A stretch of 64,000 nt of DNA from Apostichopus japonicus (Eukaryota; Echinodermata; Holothuroidea; Aspidochirotida; Stichopodidae), in assembly GCF_037975245.1 (NCBI RefSeq), contig NC_092580.1:15001-79000 (forward strand), read 5' to 3'. The notes beneath the pieces are model-generated. The model made no database searches, had not been told where the DNA came from, and was given only the letters and a program-made list of their open reading frames with translations. Shown in pieces: positions 23,839 through 37,770 of the stretch. The number at the start of each line of letters is the position of its first letter. Position 1 is the first letter of the stretch. A program made the position numbers and the translations under genes.

Positions 23839-24327
23839 GCCGCGATCTCATACGGTCTCTGGGAACTTTAAGTATTAGAAACGAACATAGATTTATATCA
23901 ACTGCTGTCGTGGCGCGGTTGGTTGCTCTGTACCTCGAGAGCGTGACGTATTTTGGATCGCGGGCTCGAGACCAGGTGGGGGCAGTTTGCTTTTTCCGCG
24001 ATCTCATAACGTCTCTGGAACTTTAAGTATTAGAAACGAACATAGATTTATATCAACTGCTGTCGTGGCGCGGTTGGTTGCTCTGTACCTCGAGAGCGTG
24101 ACGTATTTTGGATCGCGGGCTCGAGACCAGGTGGGGGCAGTTTGCTTTTTCCGCGATCTCATAACGTCTCTGGAACTTTAAGTATTAGAAACGAACATAC
24201 ATTTATATCAACTGCTGTCGTGGCGCGGTTGGTTGCTCTGTACCTCGAGAGCGTGACGTATTTTGGATCGCGGGCTCGAGACCAGGTGGGGGCAGTTAGC
24301 TTTTTCCGCGATCTCATACGGTCTCTG

Positions 24328-25704
24328 GGAACTTTAAGTATTAGAAACGAACATAGATTTATATCAACTGCTGTCGTGGCGCGGTTGGTTGCTCTGTACC
24401 TCGAGAGCGTGACGTATTTTGGATCGCGGGCTCGAGACCAGGTGGGGGCAGTTTGCTTTTGCCGCGATCTCATACGGTCTCTGGGAACTTTAAGTATTAG
24501 AAACGAACATAGATTTATATCAACTGCTGTCGTGGCGCGGTTGGTTGCTCTGTACCTCGAGAGCGTGACGTATTTTGGATCGCGGGCTCGAGACCAGGTG
24601 GGGGCAGTTTGCTTTTGCCGCGATCTCATACGGTCTTTGGGAACTTTAAGTATTAGAAACGAACATAGATTTATATCAACTGCTGTCGTGGCGCGGTTGG
24701 TTGCTCTGTACCTCGAGAGCGTGACGTATTTTGGATCGCGGGCTCGAGACCAGGTGGGGACAGTTTGTTTTTGCCGCGATCTCATACGGTCTCTGGAACT
24801 TTAAGTATTAGAAACGAACATAGATTTATATCAACTGCTGTCGTGGCGCGGTTGGTTGCTCTGTACCTCGAGAGCGTGACGTATTTTGGATCGCGGGCTC
24901 GAGACCAGGTGGGGACAGTTTGTTTTTTCCGCGATCTCGTACGGTCTCTGGAACTTTAAGTATTAGAAACGAACATAGATTTATATCAACTGCTGTCGTG
25001 GCGCGGTTGGTTGCTCTGTACCTCGAGAGCGTGACGTATTTTGGATCGCGGGCTCGAGACCAGGTGGGGGCAGTTTGCTTTTGCCGCGATCTTATACGGT
25101 CTCTGGGAACTTTAAGTATTAGAAACGAACATAGATTTATATCAACTGCTGTCGTGGCGCGGTTGGTTGCTCTGTACCTCGAGAGCGTGACGTATTTTGG
25201 ATCGCGGGCTCGAGACCAGGTGGGGGCAGTTTGCTTTTGCCGCGATCTTATACGGTCTCGGGAACTTTAAGTATTAGAAACGAACATAGATTTATATCAA
25301 CTGCTGTCGTGGCGCTGTTGGTTGCTCTGTACCTCGAGAGCGTGACGTATTTTGGATCGCGGGCTCGAGACCAGGTGGGGGCAGTTTGCTTTTGCCGCGA
25401 TCTTATACGGCCCCTGGAACTTTAAGTATTAGAAACGAACATAGATTTATATCAACTGCTGTCGTGGCGCGGTTGGTTGCTCTGTACCTCGAGAGCGTGA
25501 CGTATTTTGGATCGCGGGCTCGAGACCAGGTGGGGGCAGTTTGCTTTTGCCGCGATCTCATACGGTCTCTGGGAACTTTAAGTATTAGAAACGAACATAG
25601 ATTTATATCAACTGCTGTCGTGGCGCGGTTGGTTGCTCTGTACCTCGAGAGCGTGACGTATTTTGGATCGCGGGCTCGAGACCAGGTGGGGGCAGTTTGC
25701 TTTT
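24328..25704 (+). repeat. Duplicated block, right copy (offset +1866)
   Basis: This is the partner of 22462-23838. The copy that precedes it has CATACATTTA, a private change near 24200. Confidence 0.87.
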
Positions 25705-27869
25705 TCCGCGATCTCATAACGTCTCTGGAACTTTAAGTATTAGAAACGAACATAGATTTATATCAACTGCTGTCGTGGCGCGGTTGGTTGCTCTGTACCT
25801 CGAGAGCGTGACGTATTTTGGATCGCGGGCTCGAGACCAGGTGGGGGCAGTTTGCTTTTTCCGCGATCTCATAACGTCTCTGGAACTTTAAGTATTAGAA
25901 ACGAACATAGATTTATATCAACTGCTGTCGTGGCGCGGTTGGTTGCTCTGTACCTCGAGAGCGTGACGTATTTTGGATCGCGGGCTCGAGACCAGGTGGG
26001 GGCAGTTTGCTTTTGCCGCGATCTCATACGGTCTCTGGAACTTTAAGTATTAGAAACGAACATAGATTTATATCAACTGCTGTCGTGGCGCGGTTGGTTG
26101 CTCTGTACCTCGAGAGCGTGACGTATTTTGGATGGCGGGCTCGAGACCAGGTGGGGGCAGTTTGCTTTTGCCGCGATCTCATACGGTCTCTGGAACTTTA
26201 AGTATTAGAAACGAACATAGATTTATATCAACTGCTGTCGTGGCGCGGTTGGTTGCTCTGTACCTCGAGAGCGTGACGTATTTTGGATGGCGGGCTCGAG
26301 ACCAGGTGGGGGCAGTTTGCTTTTGCCGCGATCTCATACGGTCTCTGGGAACTTTAAGTATTAGAAACGAACATAGATTTATATCAACTGCTGTCGTGGC
26401 GCGGTTGGTTGCTCTGTACCTCGAGAGCGTGACGTATTTTGGATCGCGGGCTCGAGACCAGGTGGGGGCAGTTTGCTTTTGCCGCGATCTCATACGGTCT
26501 CTGGGAACTTTAAGCATTAGAAACGAACATAGATTTATATCAACTGCTGTCGTGGCGCGGTTGGTTGCTCTGTACCTCGAGAGCGTGACGTATTTTGGAT
26601 CGCGGGCTCGAGACCAGGTGGGGGCAGTTTGCTTTTGCTGCGATCTTGTACGGTCTCTGGAACTTTAAGTATTAGAAACGAACATAGATTTATATCAACT
26701 GCTGTCGTGGCGCGGTTGGTTGCTCTGTACCTCGAGAGCGTGACTTATTTTGGATCGCGGGCTCGAGACCAGGTGAGGGCAGTTTGCTTTTGCTGCGATC
26801 TTGTACGGTCTCTGGAACTTTAAGTATTAGAAACGAACATAGATTTATATCAACTGCTGTCGTGGCGCGGTTGGTTGCTCTGTACCTCGAGAGCGTGACG
26901 TATTTTGGATCGCGGGCTCGAGACCAGGTGGGGGCAGTTTGCTTTTGCCGCGATCTTATACGGTCTCTGGGAACTTTAAGTATTAGAAACGAACATAGAT
27001 TTATATCAACTGCTGTCGTGGCGCGGTTGGTTGCTCTGTACCTCGAGAGCGTGACGTATTTTGGATCGCGGGCTCGAGGCCAGGTGGGGGCAGTTTGCTT
27101 TTGCCGCGATCTTATACGGTCTCTGGGAACTTTAAGTATTAGAAACGAACATAGATTTATATCAACTGCTGTCGTGGCGCGGTTGGTTGCTCTGTACCTC
27201 GAGAGCGTGACGTATTTTGGATCGCGGGCTCGAGGCCAGGTGGGGGCAGTTTGCTTTTGCCGCGATCTCGTACGGTCTCTGGAACTTTAAGTATTAGAAA
27301 CGAACATAGATTTATATCAACTGCTGTCGTGGCGCGGTTGGTTGCTCTGTACCTCGTGAGCGTGACGTATTTTGGATCGCGGGCTCGAGACCAGGTGGGG
27401 GCAGTTTGCTTTTGCCGCGATCTTGTACGGTCTCTGGAACTTTAAGTATTAGAAACGAACATAGATTTATATCAACTGCTGTCTCGGCGCGGTTGGTTGC
27501 TCTGTACCTCGAGAGCGTGACGTATTTTGGATCGCGGGCTCGAGACCAGGTGGGGGCAGTTTGCTTTTGCCGCGATCTTGTACGGTCTCTGGAACTTTAA
27601 GTATTAGAAACGAACATAGATTTATATCAACTGCTGTCTCGGCGCGGTTGGTTGCTCTGTACCTCGAGAGCGTGACGTATTTTGGATCGCGGGCTCGAGA
27701 CCAGGTGGGGGCAGTTTGCTTTTGCCGCGATCTAATACGGTCTCTGGGAACTTTAAGTATTAGAAACGAACATAGATTTATATCAACTGCTGTCTCGGCG
27801 CGGTTGGTTGCTCTGTACCTCGAGAGCGTGACGTATTTTGGATCGCGGGCTCGAGACCAGGTGGGGGCA

Positions 27870-28800
27870 GTTTGCTTTTGCCGCGATCTCATACGGTCTC
27901 TGGAACTTTAAGTATTAGAAACGAACATAGATTTATATCAACTGCTGTCGTGGCGCGGTTGGTTGCTCTGTACCTCGAGAGCGTGACGTATTTTGGATCG
28001 CGGGCTCGAGACCAGGTGGGGGCAGTTTGCTTTTGCCGCAATCCTTTACGGTCTCTGGAAACTTTAAGTATTAGAAACGAACATAGATTTATATCAACTG
28101 CTGTCGTGGCCCGGTTGGTTGCTCTGTACCTCGAGAGCGTGACGTATTTTGGATCGCGGGCTCGAGACCAGGTGGGGGCAGTTTGCTTTTACCGCGATCT
28201 TATACGGTCTCTGGGAACTTTAAGTATTAGAAACGAACATAGACTTATATATACTGCTGTCGTGGCGCGGTTGGTTGCTCTGTACCTCGAGAGCGTGACG
28301 TATTTTGGATCGCGGGCTCGAGACCAGGTGGGGGCAGTTTGCTTTTGCCGCGATCTCATACGGTCTCTGGGAACTTTAAGTATTAGAAACGAACATAGAT
28401 TTATATCAACTGCTGTCGTGGCGCGGTTGGTTGCTCTGTACCTCGAGAGCGTGACGTATTTTGGATCGCGGGCTCGAGGCCAGGTGGGGGCAGTTTGCTT
28501 TTGCCGCGATCTCGTACGGTCTCTGGAACTTTAAGTATTAGAAACGAACATAGATTTATATCAACTGCTGTCGTGGCGCGGTTGGTTGCTCTGTACCTCG
28601 TGAGCGTGACGTATTTTGGATCGCGGGCTCGAGACCAGGTGGGGGCAGTTTGCTTTTGCCGCGATCTCGTACGGTCTCTGGAACTTTAAGTATTAGAAAC
28701 GAACATAGATTTATATCAACTGCTGTCGTGGCGCGGTTGGTTGCTCTGTACCTCGTGAGCGTGACGTATTTTGGATCGCGGGCTCGAGACCAGGTGGGGT
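27870..28800 (+). repeat. Block with TATATATACTG monomer, copy 1 (zone E)
   Basis: The order of monomers is GCCGCAATC, TATATATACTG (about 28246), GCTCGAGGCC, then ACCTCGTGAG copies. Much the same order recurs at about 29.75-30.67 kb at offset 1865, and in part at 36.9-37.8 and 43.7-44.6 kb. Edges are approximate. Confidence 0.75.
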
Positions 28801-29734
28801 CAGTTTACTTTTGCCGCGATCTCGTACGGTCTCTGGAACTTTAAGTATTAGAAACGAACATAGATTTATATCAACTGCTGTCGTGGCGCGGTTGGTTGCT
28901 CTGTACCTCGTGAGCGTGACGTATTTTGGATCGCGGGCTCGAGACCAGGTGGGGTCAGTTTACTTTTGCCGCGATCTCGTACGGTCTCTGGAACTTTAAG
29001 TATTAGAAACGAACATAGATTTATATCAACTGCTGTCGTGGCGCGGTTGGTTGCTCTGTACCTCGAGAGCGTGACGTATTTTGGATCGCGGGCTCGAGGC
29101 CAGGTGGGGGCAGTTTGCTTTTGCCGCGATCTTATACGGTCTCTGGGAACTTTAAGTATTAGAAACGAACATAGATTTATATCAACTGCTGTCGTGGCGC
29201 GGTTGGTTGCTCTGTACCTCGAGAGCGTGACGTATTTTGGATCGCGGGCTCGAGGCCAGGTGGGGGCAGTTTGCTTTTGCCGCGATCTCGTACGGTCTCT
29301 GGAACTTTAAGTATTAGAAACGAACATAGATTTATATCAACTGCTGTCGTGGCGCGGTTGGTTGCTCTGTACCTCGTGAGCGTGACGTATTTTGGATCGC
29401 GGGCTCGAGACCAGGTGGGGGCAGTTTGCTTTTGCCGCGATCTCATACGGTCTCTGGAACTTTAAGTATTAGAAACGAACATAGATTTATATCAACTGCT
29501 GTCGTGGCGCGGTTGGTTGCTCTGTACCTCGAGAGCGTGACGTATTTTGGATCGCGGGCTCGAGACCAGGTGGGGGCAGTTTGCTTTTGCCGCGATCTTG
29601 TACGGTCTCTGGAACTTTAAGTATTAGAAACGAACATAGATTTATATCAACTGCTGTCTCGGCGCGGTTGGTTGCTCTGTACCTCGAGAGCGTGACGTAT
29701 TTTGGATCGCGGGCTCGAGACCAGGTGGGGGCAG

Positions 29735-30665
29735 TTTGCTTTTGCCGCGATCTAATACGGTCTCTGGGAACTTTAAGTATTAGAAACGAACATAGATTTA
29801 TATCAACTGCTGTCGTGGCGCGGTTGGTTGCTCTGTACCTCGAGAGCGTAACGTATTTTGGATCGCGGGCTCGAGACCAGGTGGGGGCAGTTTGCTTTTG
29901 CCGCAATCTTATACGGTCTCTGGAAACTTTAAGTATTAGAAACGAACATAGATTTATATCAACTGCTGTCGTGGCCCGGTTGGTTGCTCTGTACCTCGAG
30001 AGCGTGACGTATTTTGGATCGCGGGCTCGAGACCAGGTGGGGGCAGTTTGCTTTTGCCGCGATCTTATACGGTCTCTGGGAACTTTAAGTATTAGAAACG
30101 AACATAGATTTATATATACTGCTGTCGTGGCGCGGTTGGTTGCTCTGTACCTCGAGAGCGTGACGTATTTTGGATCGCGGGCTCGAAACCAGGTGGGGGC
30201 AGTTTGCTTTTGCCGCGATCTCATACGGTCTCTGGGAACTTTAAGTATTAGAAACGAACATAGATTTATATCAACTGCTGTCGTGGCGCGGTTGGTTGCT
30301 CTGTACCTCGAGAGCGTGACGTATTTTGGATCGCGGGCTCGAGGCCAGGTGGGGGCAGTTTGCTTTTGCCGCGATCTCGTACGGTCTCTGGAACTTTAAG
30401 TATTAGAAACGAACATAGATTTATATCAACTGCTGTCGTGGCGCGGTTGGTTGCTCTGTACCTCGTGAGCGTGACGTATTTTGGATCGCGGGCTCGAGAC
30501 CAGGTGGGGGCAGTTTGCTTTTGCCGCGATCTCGTACGGTCTCTGGAACTTTAAGTATTAGAAACGAACATAGATTTATATCAACTGCTGTCGTGGCGCG
30601 GTTGGTTGCTCTGTACCTCGTGAGCGTGACGTATTTTGGATCGCGGGCTCGAGACCAGGTGGGGG
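29735..30665 (+). repeat. Block with TATATATACTG monomer, copy 2 (zone E)
   Basis: This is the partner of 27870-28800. It shares GCCGCAATC, GTGGCCCGGTTGG, TATATATACTG and ACCTCGTGAG. Its private change is GCTCGAAACC near 30181. Confidence 0.75.
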
Positions 30666-33600
30666 CAGTTTGCTTTTGCCGCGATCTCGTACGGTCTCTG
30701 GAACTTTAAGTATTAGAAACGAACATAGATTTATATCAACTGCTGTCGTGGCGCGGTTGGTTGCTCTGTACCTCGAGAGCGTGACGTATTTTGGATCGCG
30801 GGCTCGAGGCCAGGTGGGGGCAGTTTGCTTTTGCCGCGATCTTGTACGGTCTCTGGAACTTTAAGTATTAGAAACGAACATAGATTTATATCAACTGCTG
30901 TCGTGGCGCGGTTGGTTGCTCTGTACCTCGAGAGCGTGACGTATTTTGGATCGCGGGCTCGAGACCAGGTGGGGGCAGTTTGCTTTTGCCGCGATCTTGT
31001 ACGGTCTCTGGAACTTTAAGTATTAGAAAAGAACATAGATTTATATCAACTGCTGTCGTGGCGCGGTTGGTTGCTCTGTACCTCGAGAGCGTGACGTATT
31101 TTGGATCGCGGGCTCGAGACCAGGTGGGGGCAGTTTGCTTTTGCCGCGATCTTGTACGGTCTCTGGAACTTTAAGTATTAGAAACGAACATAGATTTATA
31201 TCAACTGCTGTCTCGGCGCGGTTGGTTGCTCTGTACCTCGAGAGCGTGACGTATTTTGGATCGCGGGCTCGAGACCAGGTGGGGGCAGTTAGCTTTTTCC
31301 GCGATCTAATACGGTCTCTGGGAACTTTAAGTATTAGAAACGAACATAGATTTATATCAACTGCTGTCGTGGCGCGGTTGGTTGCTCTGTACCTCGAGAG
31401 CGTGACGTATTTTGGATCGCGGGCTCGAGACCAGGTGGGGGCAGTTTGCTTTTGCCGCGATCTCATACGGTCTCTGGGAACTTTAAGTATTAGAAACGAA
31501 CATAGATTTATATCAACTGCTGTCGTGGCGCGGTTGGTTGCTCTGTACCTCGAGAGCGTGACGTATTTTGGATCGCGGGCTCGAGACCAGGTGGGGGCAG
31601 TTTGCTTTTGCCGCGATCTCATACGGTCTCTGGGAACTTTAAGTATTAGAAACGAACATAGATTTATATCAACTGCTGTCGTGGCGCGGTTGGTTGCTCT
31701 GTACCTCGAGAGCGTGACGTATTTTGGATCGCGGGCTCGAGACCAGGTGGGGCAGTTTGCTTTTGCCGCGATCTTATACGGCCCCTGGAACTTTAAGTAT
31801 TAGAAACGAACATAGATTTATATCAACTGCTGTCGTGGCGCGGTTGGTTGCTCTGTACCTCGAGAGCGTGACGTAGTTTGGATCGCGGGCTCGAGACCAG
31901 GTGGGGGCAGTTTGCTTTTGCCGCGATCTCATACGGTCTCTGGAACTTTAAGTATTAGAAACGAACATAGATTTATATCAACTGCTGTCGTGGCGCGGTT
32001 GGTTGCTCTGTACCTCGAGAGCGTGACGTATTTTGGATCGCGGGCTCGAGACCAGGTGGGGGCAGTTTGCTTTTGCCGCGATCTCATACGGTCTCTGGAA
32101 CTTTAAGTATTAGAAACGAACATAGATTTATATCAACTGCTGTCGTGGCGCGGTTGGTTGCTCTGTACCTCGAGAGCGTGACGTATTTTGGATCGCGGGC
32201 TCGAGACCAGGTGGGGGCAGTTTGCTTTTGCTGCGATCTTGTACGGTCTCTGGAAACTTTAAGTATTAGAAACGAACATAGATTTATATCAACTGCTGTC
32301 GTGGCGCGGTTGGTTGCTCTGTACCTCGAGAGCGTGACGTATTTTGGATCGCGGGCTCGAGACCAGGTGGGGGCAGTTTGCTTTTGCTGCGATCTTGTAC
32401 GGTCTCTGGAACTTTAAGTATTAGAAACGAACATAGATTTATATCAACTGCTGTCGTGGCGCGGTTGGTTGCTCTGTACCTCGAGAGCGTGACGTATTTT
32501 GGATCGCGGGCTCGAGACCAGGTGGGGGCAGTTTGCTTTTGCCGCGATCTTATACGGTCTCTGGGAACTTTAAGTATGAGAAACGAACATAGATTTATAT
32601 CAACTGCTGTCGTGGCGCGGTTGGTTGCTCTGTACCTCGAGAGCGTGACGTATTTTGGATCGCGGGCTCGAGGCCAGGTGGGGGCAGTTTGCTTTTGCCG
32701 CGATCTCGTACGGTCTCTGGAACTTTAAGTATTAGAAACGAACATAGATTTATATCAACTGCTGTCGTGGCGCGGTTGGTTGCTCTGTACCTCGAGAGCG
32801 TGACGTATTTTGGATCGCGGGCTCGAGACCAGGTGGGGGCAGTTTGCTTTTGCCGCGATCTTGTACGGTCTCTGGAACTTTAAGTATTAGAAACGAGCAT
32901 AGATTTATATCAACTGCTGTCTCGGCGCGGTTGGTTGCTCTGTACCTCGAGAGCGTGACGTATTTTGGATCGCGGGCTCGAGACCAGGTGGGGGCAGTTA
33001 GCTTTTTCCGCGATCTAATAAGGTCTCTGGGAACTTTAAGTATTAGAAACGAACATAGATTTATATCAACTGCTGTCGTGGCGCGGTTGGTTGCTCTGTA
33101 CCTCGAGAGCGTGACGTATTTTGGATCGCGGGCTCGAGACCAGGTGGGGGCAGTTTGCTTTTGCCGCGATCTCATACGGTCTCTGGGAACTTTAAGTATT
33201 AGAACGAACATAGATTTATATCAACTGCTGTCGTGGCGCGGTTGGTTGCTCTGTACCTCGAGAGCGTGACGTATTTTGGATGGCGGGCTCGAGACCAGGT
33301 GGGGGCAGTTTGCTTTTGCCGCGATCTCATACGGTCTCTGGGAACTTTAAGTATTAGAAACGAACATAGATTTATATCAACTGCTGTCGTGGCGCGGTTG
33401 GTTGCTCTGTACCTCGAGAGCGTGACGTATTTTGGATCGCGGGCTCGAGACCAGGTGGGGGCAGTTTGCTTTTGCCGCGATCTCATACGGTCTCTGGGAA
33501 CTTTAAGCATTAGAAACGAACATAGATTTATATCAACTGCTGTCGTGGCGCGGTTGGTTGCTCTGTACCTCGAGAGCGTGACGTATTTTGGATCGCGGGC

Positions 33601-34259
33601 TCGAGACCAGGTGGGGGCAGTTTGCTTTTGCCGCGATCTTATACGGTCTCTGGGAACTTTAAGTATTAGAAACGAACATAGATTTATATCAAATGCTGTC
33701 GTGGCGCGGTTGGTTGCTCTGTACCTCGAGAGCGTGACGTAGTTTGGATCGCGGGCTCGAGACCAGGTGGGGCAGTTTGCTTTTGCCGCGATCTTATACG
33801 GCCCCTGGAACTTTAAGTATTAGAAACGAACATAGATTTATATCAACTGCTGTCGTGGCGCGGTTGGTTGCTCTGTACCTCGAGAGCGTGACGTATTTTG
33901 GATCGCGGGCTCGAGACCAGGTGGGGGCAGTTTGCTTTTGCCGCGATCTCATACGGTCTCTGGAACTTTAAGTATTAGAAACGAACATAGATTTATATCA
34001 ACTGCTGTCGTGGCGCGGTTGGTTGCTCTGTACCTCGAGAGCGTGACGTATTTTGGATCGCGGGCTCGAGACCAGGTGGGGGCAGTTTGCTTTTGCCGCG
34101 ATCTCATACGGTCTCTGGAACTTTAAGTATTAGAAACGAACATAGATTTATATCAACTGCTGTCGTGGCGCGGTTGGTTGCTCTGTACCTCGAGAGCGTG
34201 ACGTATTTTGGATCGCGGGCTCGAGACCAGGTGGGGGCAGTTTGCTTTTGCTGCGATCT

Positions 34260-35293
34260 TGTACGGTCTCTGGAACTTTAAGTATTAGAAACGAACATAG
34301 ATTTATATCAACTGCTGTCGTGGCGCGGTTGGTTGCTCTGTACCTCGAGAGCGTGACGTATTTTGGATCGCGGGCTCGAGACCAGGTGGGGGCAGTTTGC
34401 TTTTGCCGCGATCTTGTACGGTCTCTGGAACTTTAAGTATTAGAAAAGAACATAGATTTATATCAACTGCTGTCGTGGCGCGGTTGGTTGCTCTGTACCT
34501 CGAGAGCGTGACGTATTTTGGATCGCGGGCTCGAGACCAGGTGGGGGCAGTTTGCTTTTGCCGCGATCTTGTACGGTCTCTGGAACTTTAAGTATTAGAA
34601 ACGAACATAGATTTATATCAACTGCTGTCTCGGCGCGGTTGGTTGCTCTGTACCTCGAGAGCGTGACGTATTTTGGATCGCGGGCTCGAGACCAGGTGGG
34701 GGCAGTTAGCTTTTTCCGCGATCTAATAAGGTCTCTGGGAACTTTAAGTATTAGAAACGAACATAGATTTATATCAACTGCTGTCGTGGCGCGGTTGGTT
34801 GCTCTGTACCTCGAGAGCGTGACGTATTTTGGATCGCGGGCTCGAGACCAGGTGGGGGCAGTTTGCTTTTGCCGCGATCTCATACGGTCTCTGGGAACTT
34901 TAAGTATTAGAAACGAACATAGATTTATATCAACTGCTGTCGTGGCGCGGTTGGTTGCTCTGTACCTCGAGAGCGTGACGTATTTTGGATCGCGGGCTCG
35001 AGACCAGGTGGGGGCAGTTTGCTTTTGCCGCGATCTCATACGGTCTCTGGGAACTTTAAGTATTAGAAACGAACATAGATTTATATCAACTGCTGTCGTG
35101 GCGCGGTTGGTTGCTCTGTACCTCGAGAGCGTGACGTATTTTGGATCGCGGGCTCGAGACCAGGTGGGGGCAGTTTGCTTTTGCCGCGATCTCATACGGT
35201 CTCTGGGAACTTTTAGCATTAGAAACGAACATAGATTTATATCAACTGCTGTCGTGGCGCGGTTGGTTGCTCTGTACCTCGAGAGCGTGACGT
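34260..35293 (+). repeat. Duplicated block, left copy (offset +4970)
   Basis: This block matches about 39230-40263, 32 monomers away. Shared rare marks are GTCTCGGCG, then TTAGCTTTTTCC with GATCTAATAAGG. The same AATAAGG mark is also at about 33010. Two differences are noted: AGAAAAGAAC near 34442 and TTTTAGCATT near 35212. Edges are approximate. Confidence 0.78.
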
Positions 35294-36914
35294 AGTTTGG
35301 ATCGCGGGCTCGAGACCAGGTGGGGCAGTTTGCTTTTGCCGCGATCTTATACGGCCCCTGGAACTTTAAGTATTAGAAACGAACATAGATTTATATCAAC
35401 TGCTGTCGTGGCGCGGTTGGTTGCTCTGTACCTCGAGAGCGTGACGTAGTTTGGATCGCGGGCTCGAGACCAGGTGGGGGCAGTTTGCTTTTGCCGCGAT
35501 CTCATACGGTCTCTGGAACTTTAAGTATTAGAAACGAACATAGATTTATATCAACTGCTGTCGTGGCGCGGTTGGTTGCTCTGTACCTCGAGAGCGTGAC
35601 GTATTTTGGATCGCGGGCTCGAGACCAGGTGGGGGCAGTTTGCTTTTGCCGCGATCTCATACGGTCTCTGGAACTTTAAGTATTAGAAACGAACATAGAT
35701 TTATATCAACTGCTGTCGTGGCGCGGTTGGTTGCTCTGTACCTCGAGAGCGTGACGTATTTTGGATCGCGGGCTCGAGACCAGGTGGGGGCAGTTTGCTT
35801 TTGCTGCGATCTTGTACGGTCTCTGGAACTTTAAGTATTAGAAACGAACATAGATTTATATCAACTGCTGTCGTGGCGCGGTTGGTTGCTCTGTACCTCG
35901 AGAGCGTGACGTATTTTGGATCGCGGGCTCGAGACCAGGTGGGGGCAGTTTGCTTTTGCTGCGATCTTGTACGGTCTCTGGAACTTTAAGTATTAGAAAC
36001 GAACATAGATTTATATCAACTGCTGTCGTGGCGCGGTTGGTTGCTCTGTACCTCGAGAGCGTGACGTATTTTGGATCGCGGGCTCGAGACCAGGTGGGGG
36101 CAGTTTGCTTTTGCCGCGATCTTATACGGTCTCTGGGAACTTTAAGTATTAGAAACGAACATAGATTTATATCAACTGCTGTCGTGGCGCGGTTGGTTGC
36201 TCTGTACCTCGAGAGCGTGACGTATTTTGGATCGCGGGCTCGAGGCCAGGTGGGGGCAGTTTGCTTTTGCCGCGATCTCGTACGGTCTCTGGAACTTTAA
36301 GTATGAGAAACGAACATAGATTTATATCAACTGCTGTCGTGGCGCGGTTGGTTGCTCTGTACCTCGAGAGCGTGACGTATTTTGGATCGCGGGCTCGAGG
36401 CCAGGTGGGGGCAGTTTGCTTTTGCCGCGATCTTGTACGGTCTCTGGAACTTTAAGTATTAGAAACGAACATAGATTTATATCAACTGCTGTCGTGGCGC
36501 GGTTGGTTGCTCTGTACCTCGAGAGCGTGACGTATTTTGGATCGCGGGCTCGAGACCAGGTGGGGGCAGTTTGCTTTTGCCGCGATCTTGTACGGTCTCT
36601 GGAACTTTAAGTATTAGAAACGAACATAGATTTATATCAACTGCTGTCTCGGCGCGGTTGGTTGCTCTGTACCTCGAGAGCGTGACGTATTTTGGATCGC
36701 GGGCTCGAGACCAGGTGGGGGCAGTTTGCTTTTGCCGCGATCTAATACGGTCTCTGGGAACTTTAAGTATTAGAAACGAACATAGATTTATATCAACTGC
36801 TGTCGTGGCGCGGTTGGTTGCTCTGTACCTCGAGAGCGTGACGTATTTTGGATCGCGGGCTCGAGACCAGGTGGGGGCAGTTTTCTTTTTGCCGCGATCT
36901 CATACGATCTCTGG

Positions 36915-37770
36915 AACTTTAAGTATTAGAAACGAACATAGATTTATATCAACTGCTGTCGTGGCGCGGTTGGTTGCTCTGTACCTCGAGAGCGTGACGT
37001 ATTTTGGATCGCGGGCTCGAGACCAGGTGGGGGCAGTTTGCTTTTGCCGCGATCTTATACGGTCTCTGGGAACTTTAAGTATTAGAAACGAACAAAGATT
37101 TATATATACTGCTGTCGTGGCGCGGTTGGTTGCTCTGTACCTCGAGAGCGTGACGTATTTTGGATCGCGGGCTCGAGACCAGGTGGGGGCAGTTTGCTTT
37201 TGCCGCGATCTCATACGGTCTCTGGGAAATTTAAGTATTAGAAACGAACATAGATTTATATCAACTTCTGTCGTGGCGCGGTTGGTTGCTCTGTACCTCG
37301 AGAGCGTGACGTATTTTGGATCGCGGGCTCGAGGCCAGGTGGGGGCAGTTTGCTTTTGCCGCGATCTCGTACGGTCTCTGGAACTTTAAGTATTAGAAAC
37401 GAACATAGATTTATATCAACTGCTGTCGTGGCGCGGTTGGTTGCTCTGTACCTCGTGAGCGTGACGTATTTTGGATCGCGGGCTCGAGACCAGGTGGGGG
37501 CAGTTTGCTTTTGCCGCGATCTCGTACGGTCTCTGGAACTTTAAGGATTAGAAACGAACATAGATTTATATCAACTGCTGTCGTGGCGCGGTTGGTTGCT
37601 CTGTACCTCGTGAGCGTGACGTATTTTGGATCGCGGGCTCGAGACCAGGTGGGGGCAGTTTGCTTTTGCCGCGATCTCGTACGGTCTCTGGAACTTTAAG
37701 TATTAGAAACGAACATAGATTTATATCAACTGCTGTCGTGGCGCGGTTGGTTGCTCTGTACCTCGAGAGC
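36915..37770 (+). repeat. Duplicated block, left copy (offset +6835)
   Basis: This block matches about 43750-44605, 44 monomers away. It shares TATATATACTG (37101 and 43936), TCAACTTCTG (37261 and 44096) and the following ACCTCGTGAG copies. The copies have diverged: GGGAAATTT versus GGGAAATGT, and AACAAAGATT only here. Just to its left an odd CAGTTTTCTTTTTGCC form lies near 36878. Confidence 0.75.

Larger units (their letters stand above)
21672..26130 (+). repeat. Satellite zone D: 1866-bp-offset duplication with TCATAACG monomers
   Basis: About 29 monomers. The zone holds a 1.38-kb duplication and several copies with GCTTTTTCC plus TCATAACG (loss of one G). A GACGTAGTTTGG copy at about 22390 is followed at once by the GTGGGGCAG and CGGCCCCTGG forms, a linked set that recurs in later zones. 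Confidence 0.82.

Noticed and set aside
36870-36900. CAGTTTTCTTTTTGCC at 36878 as a subfamily or functional change
   Set aside because: It is a single copy with one extra T; most likely a one-off mutation or error.
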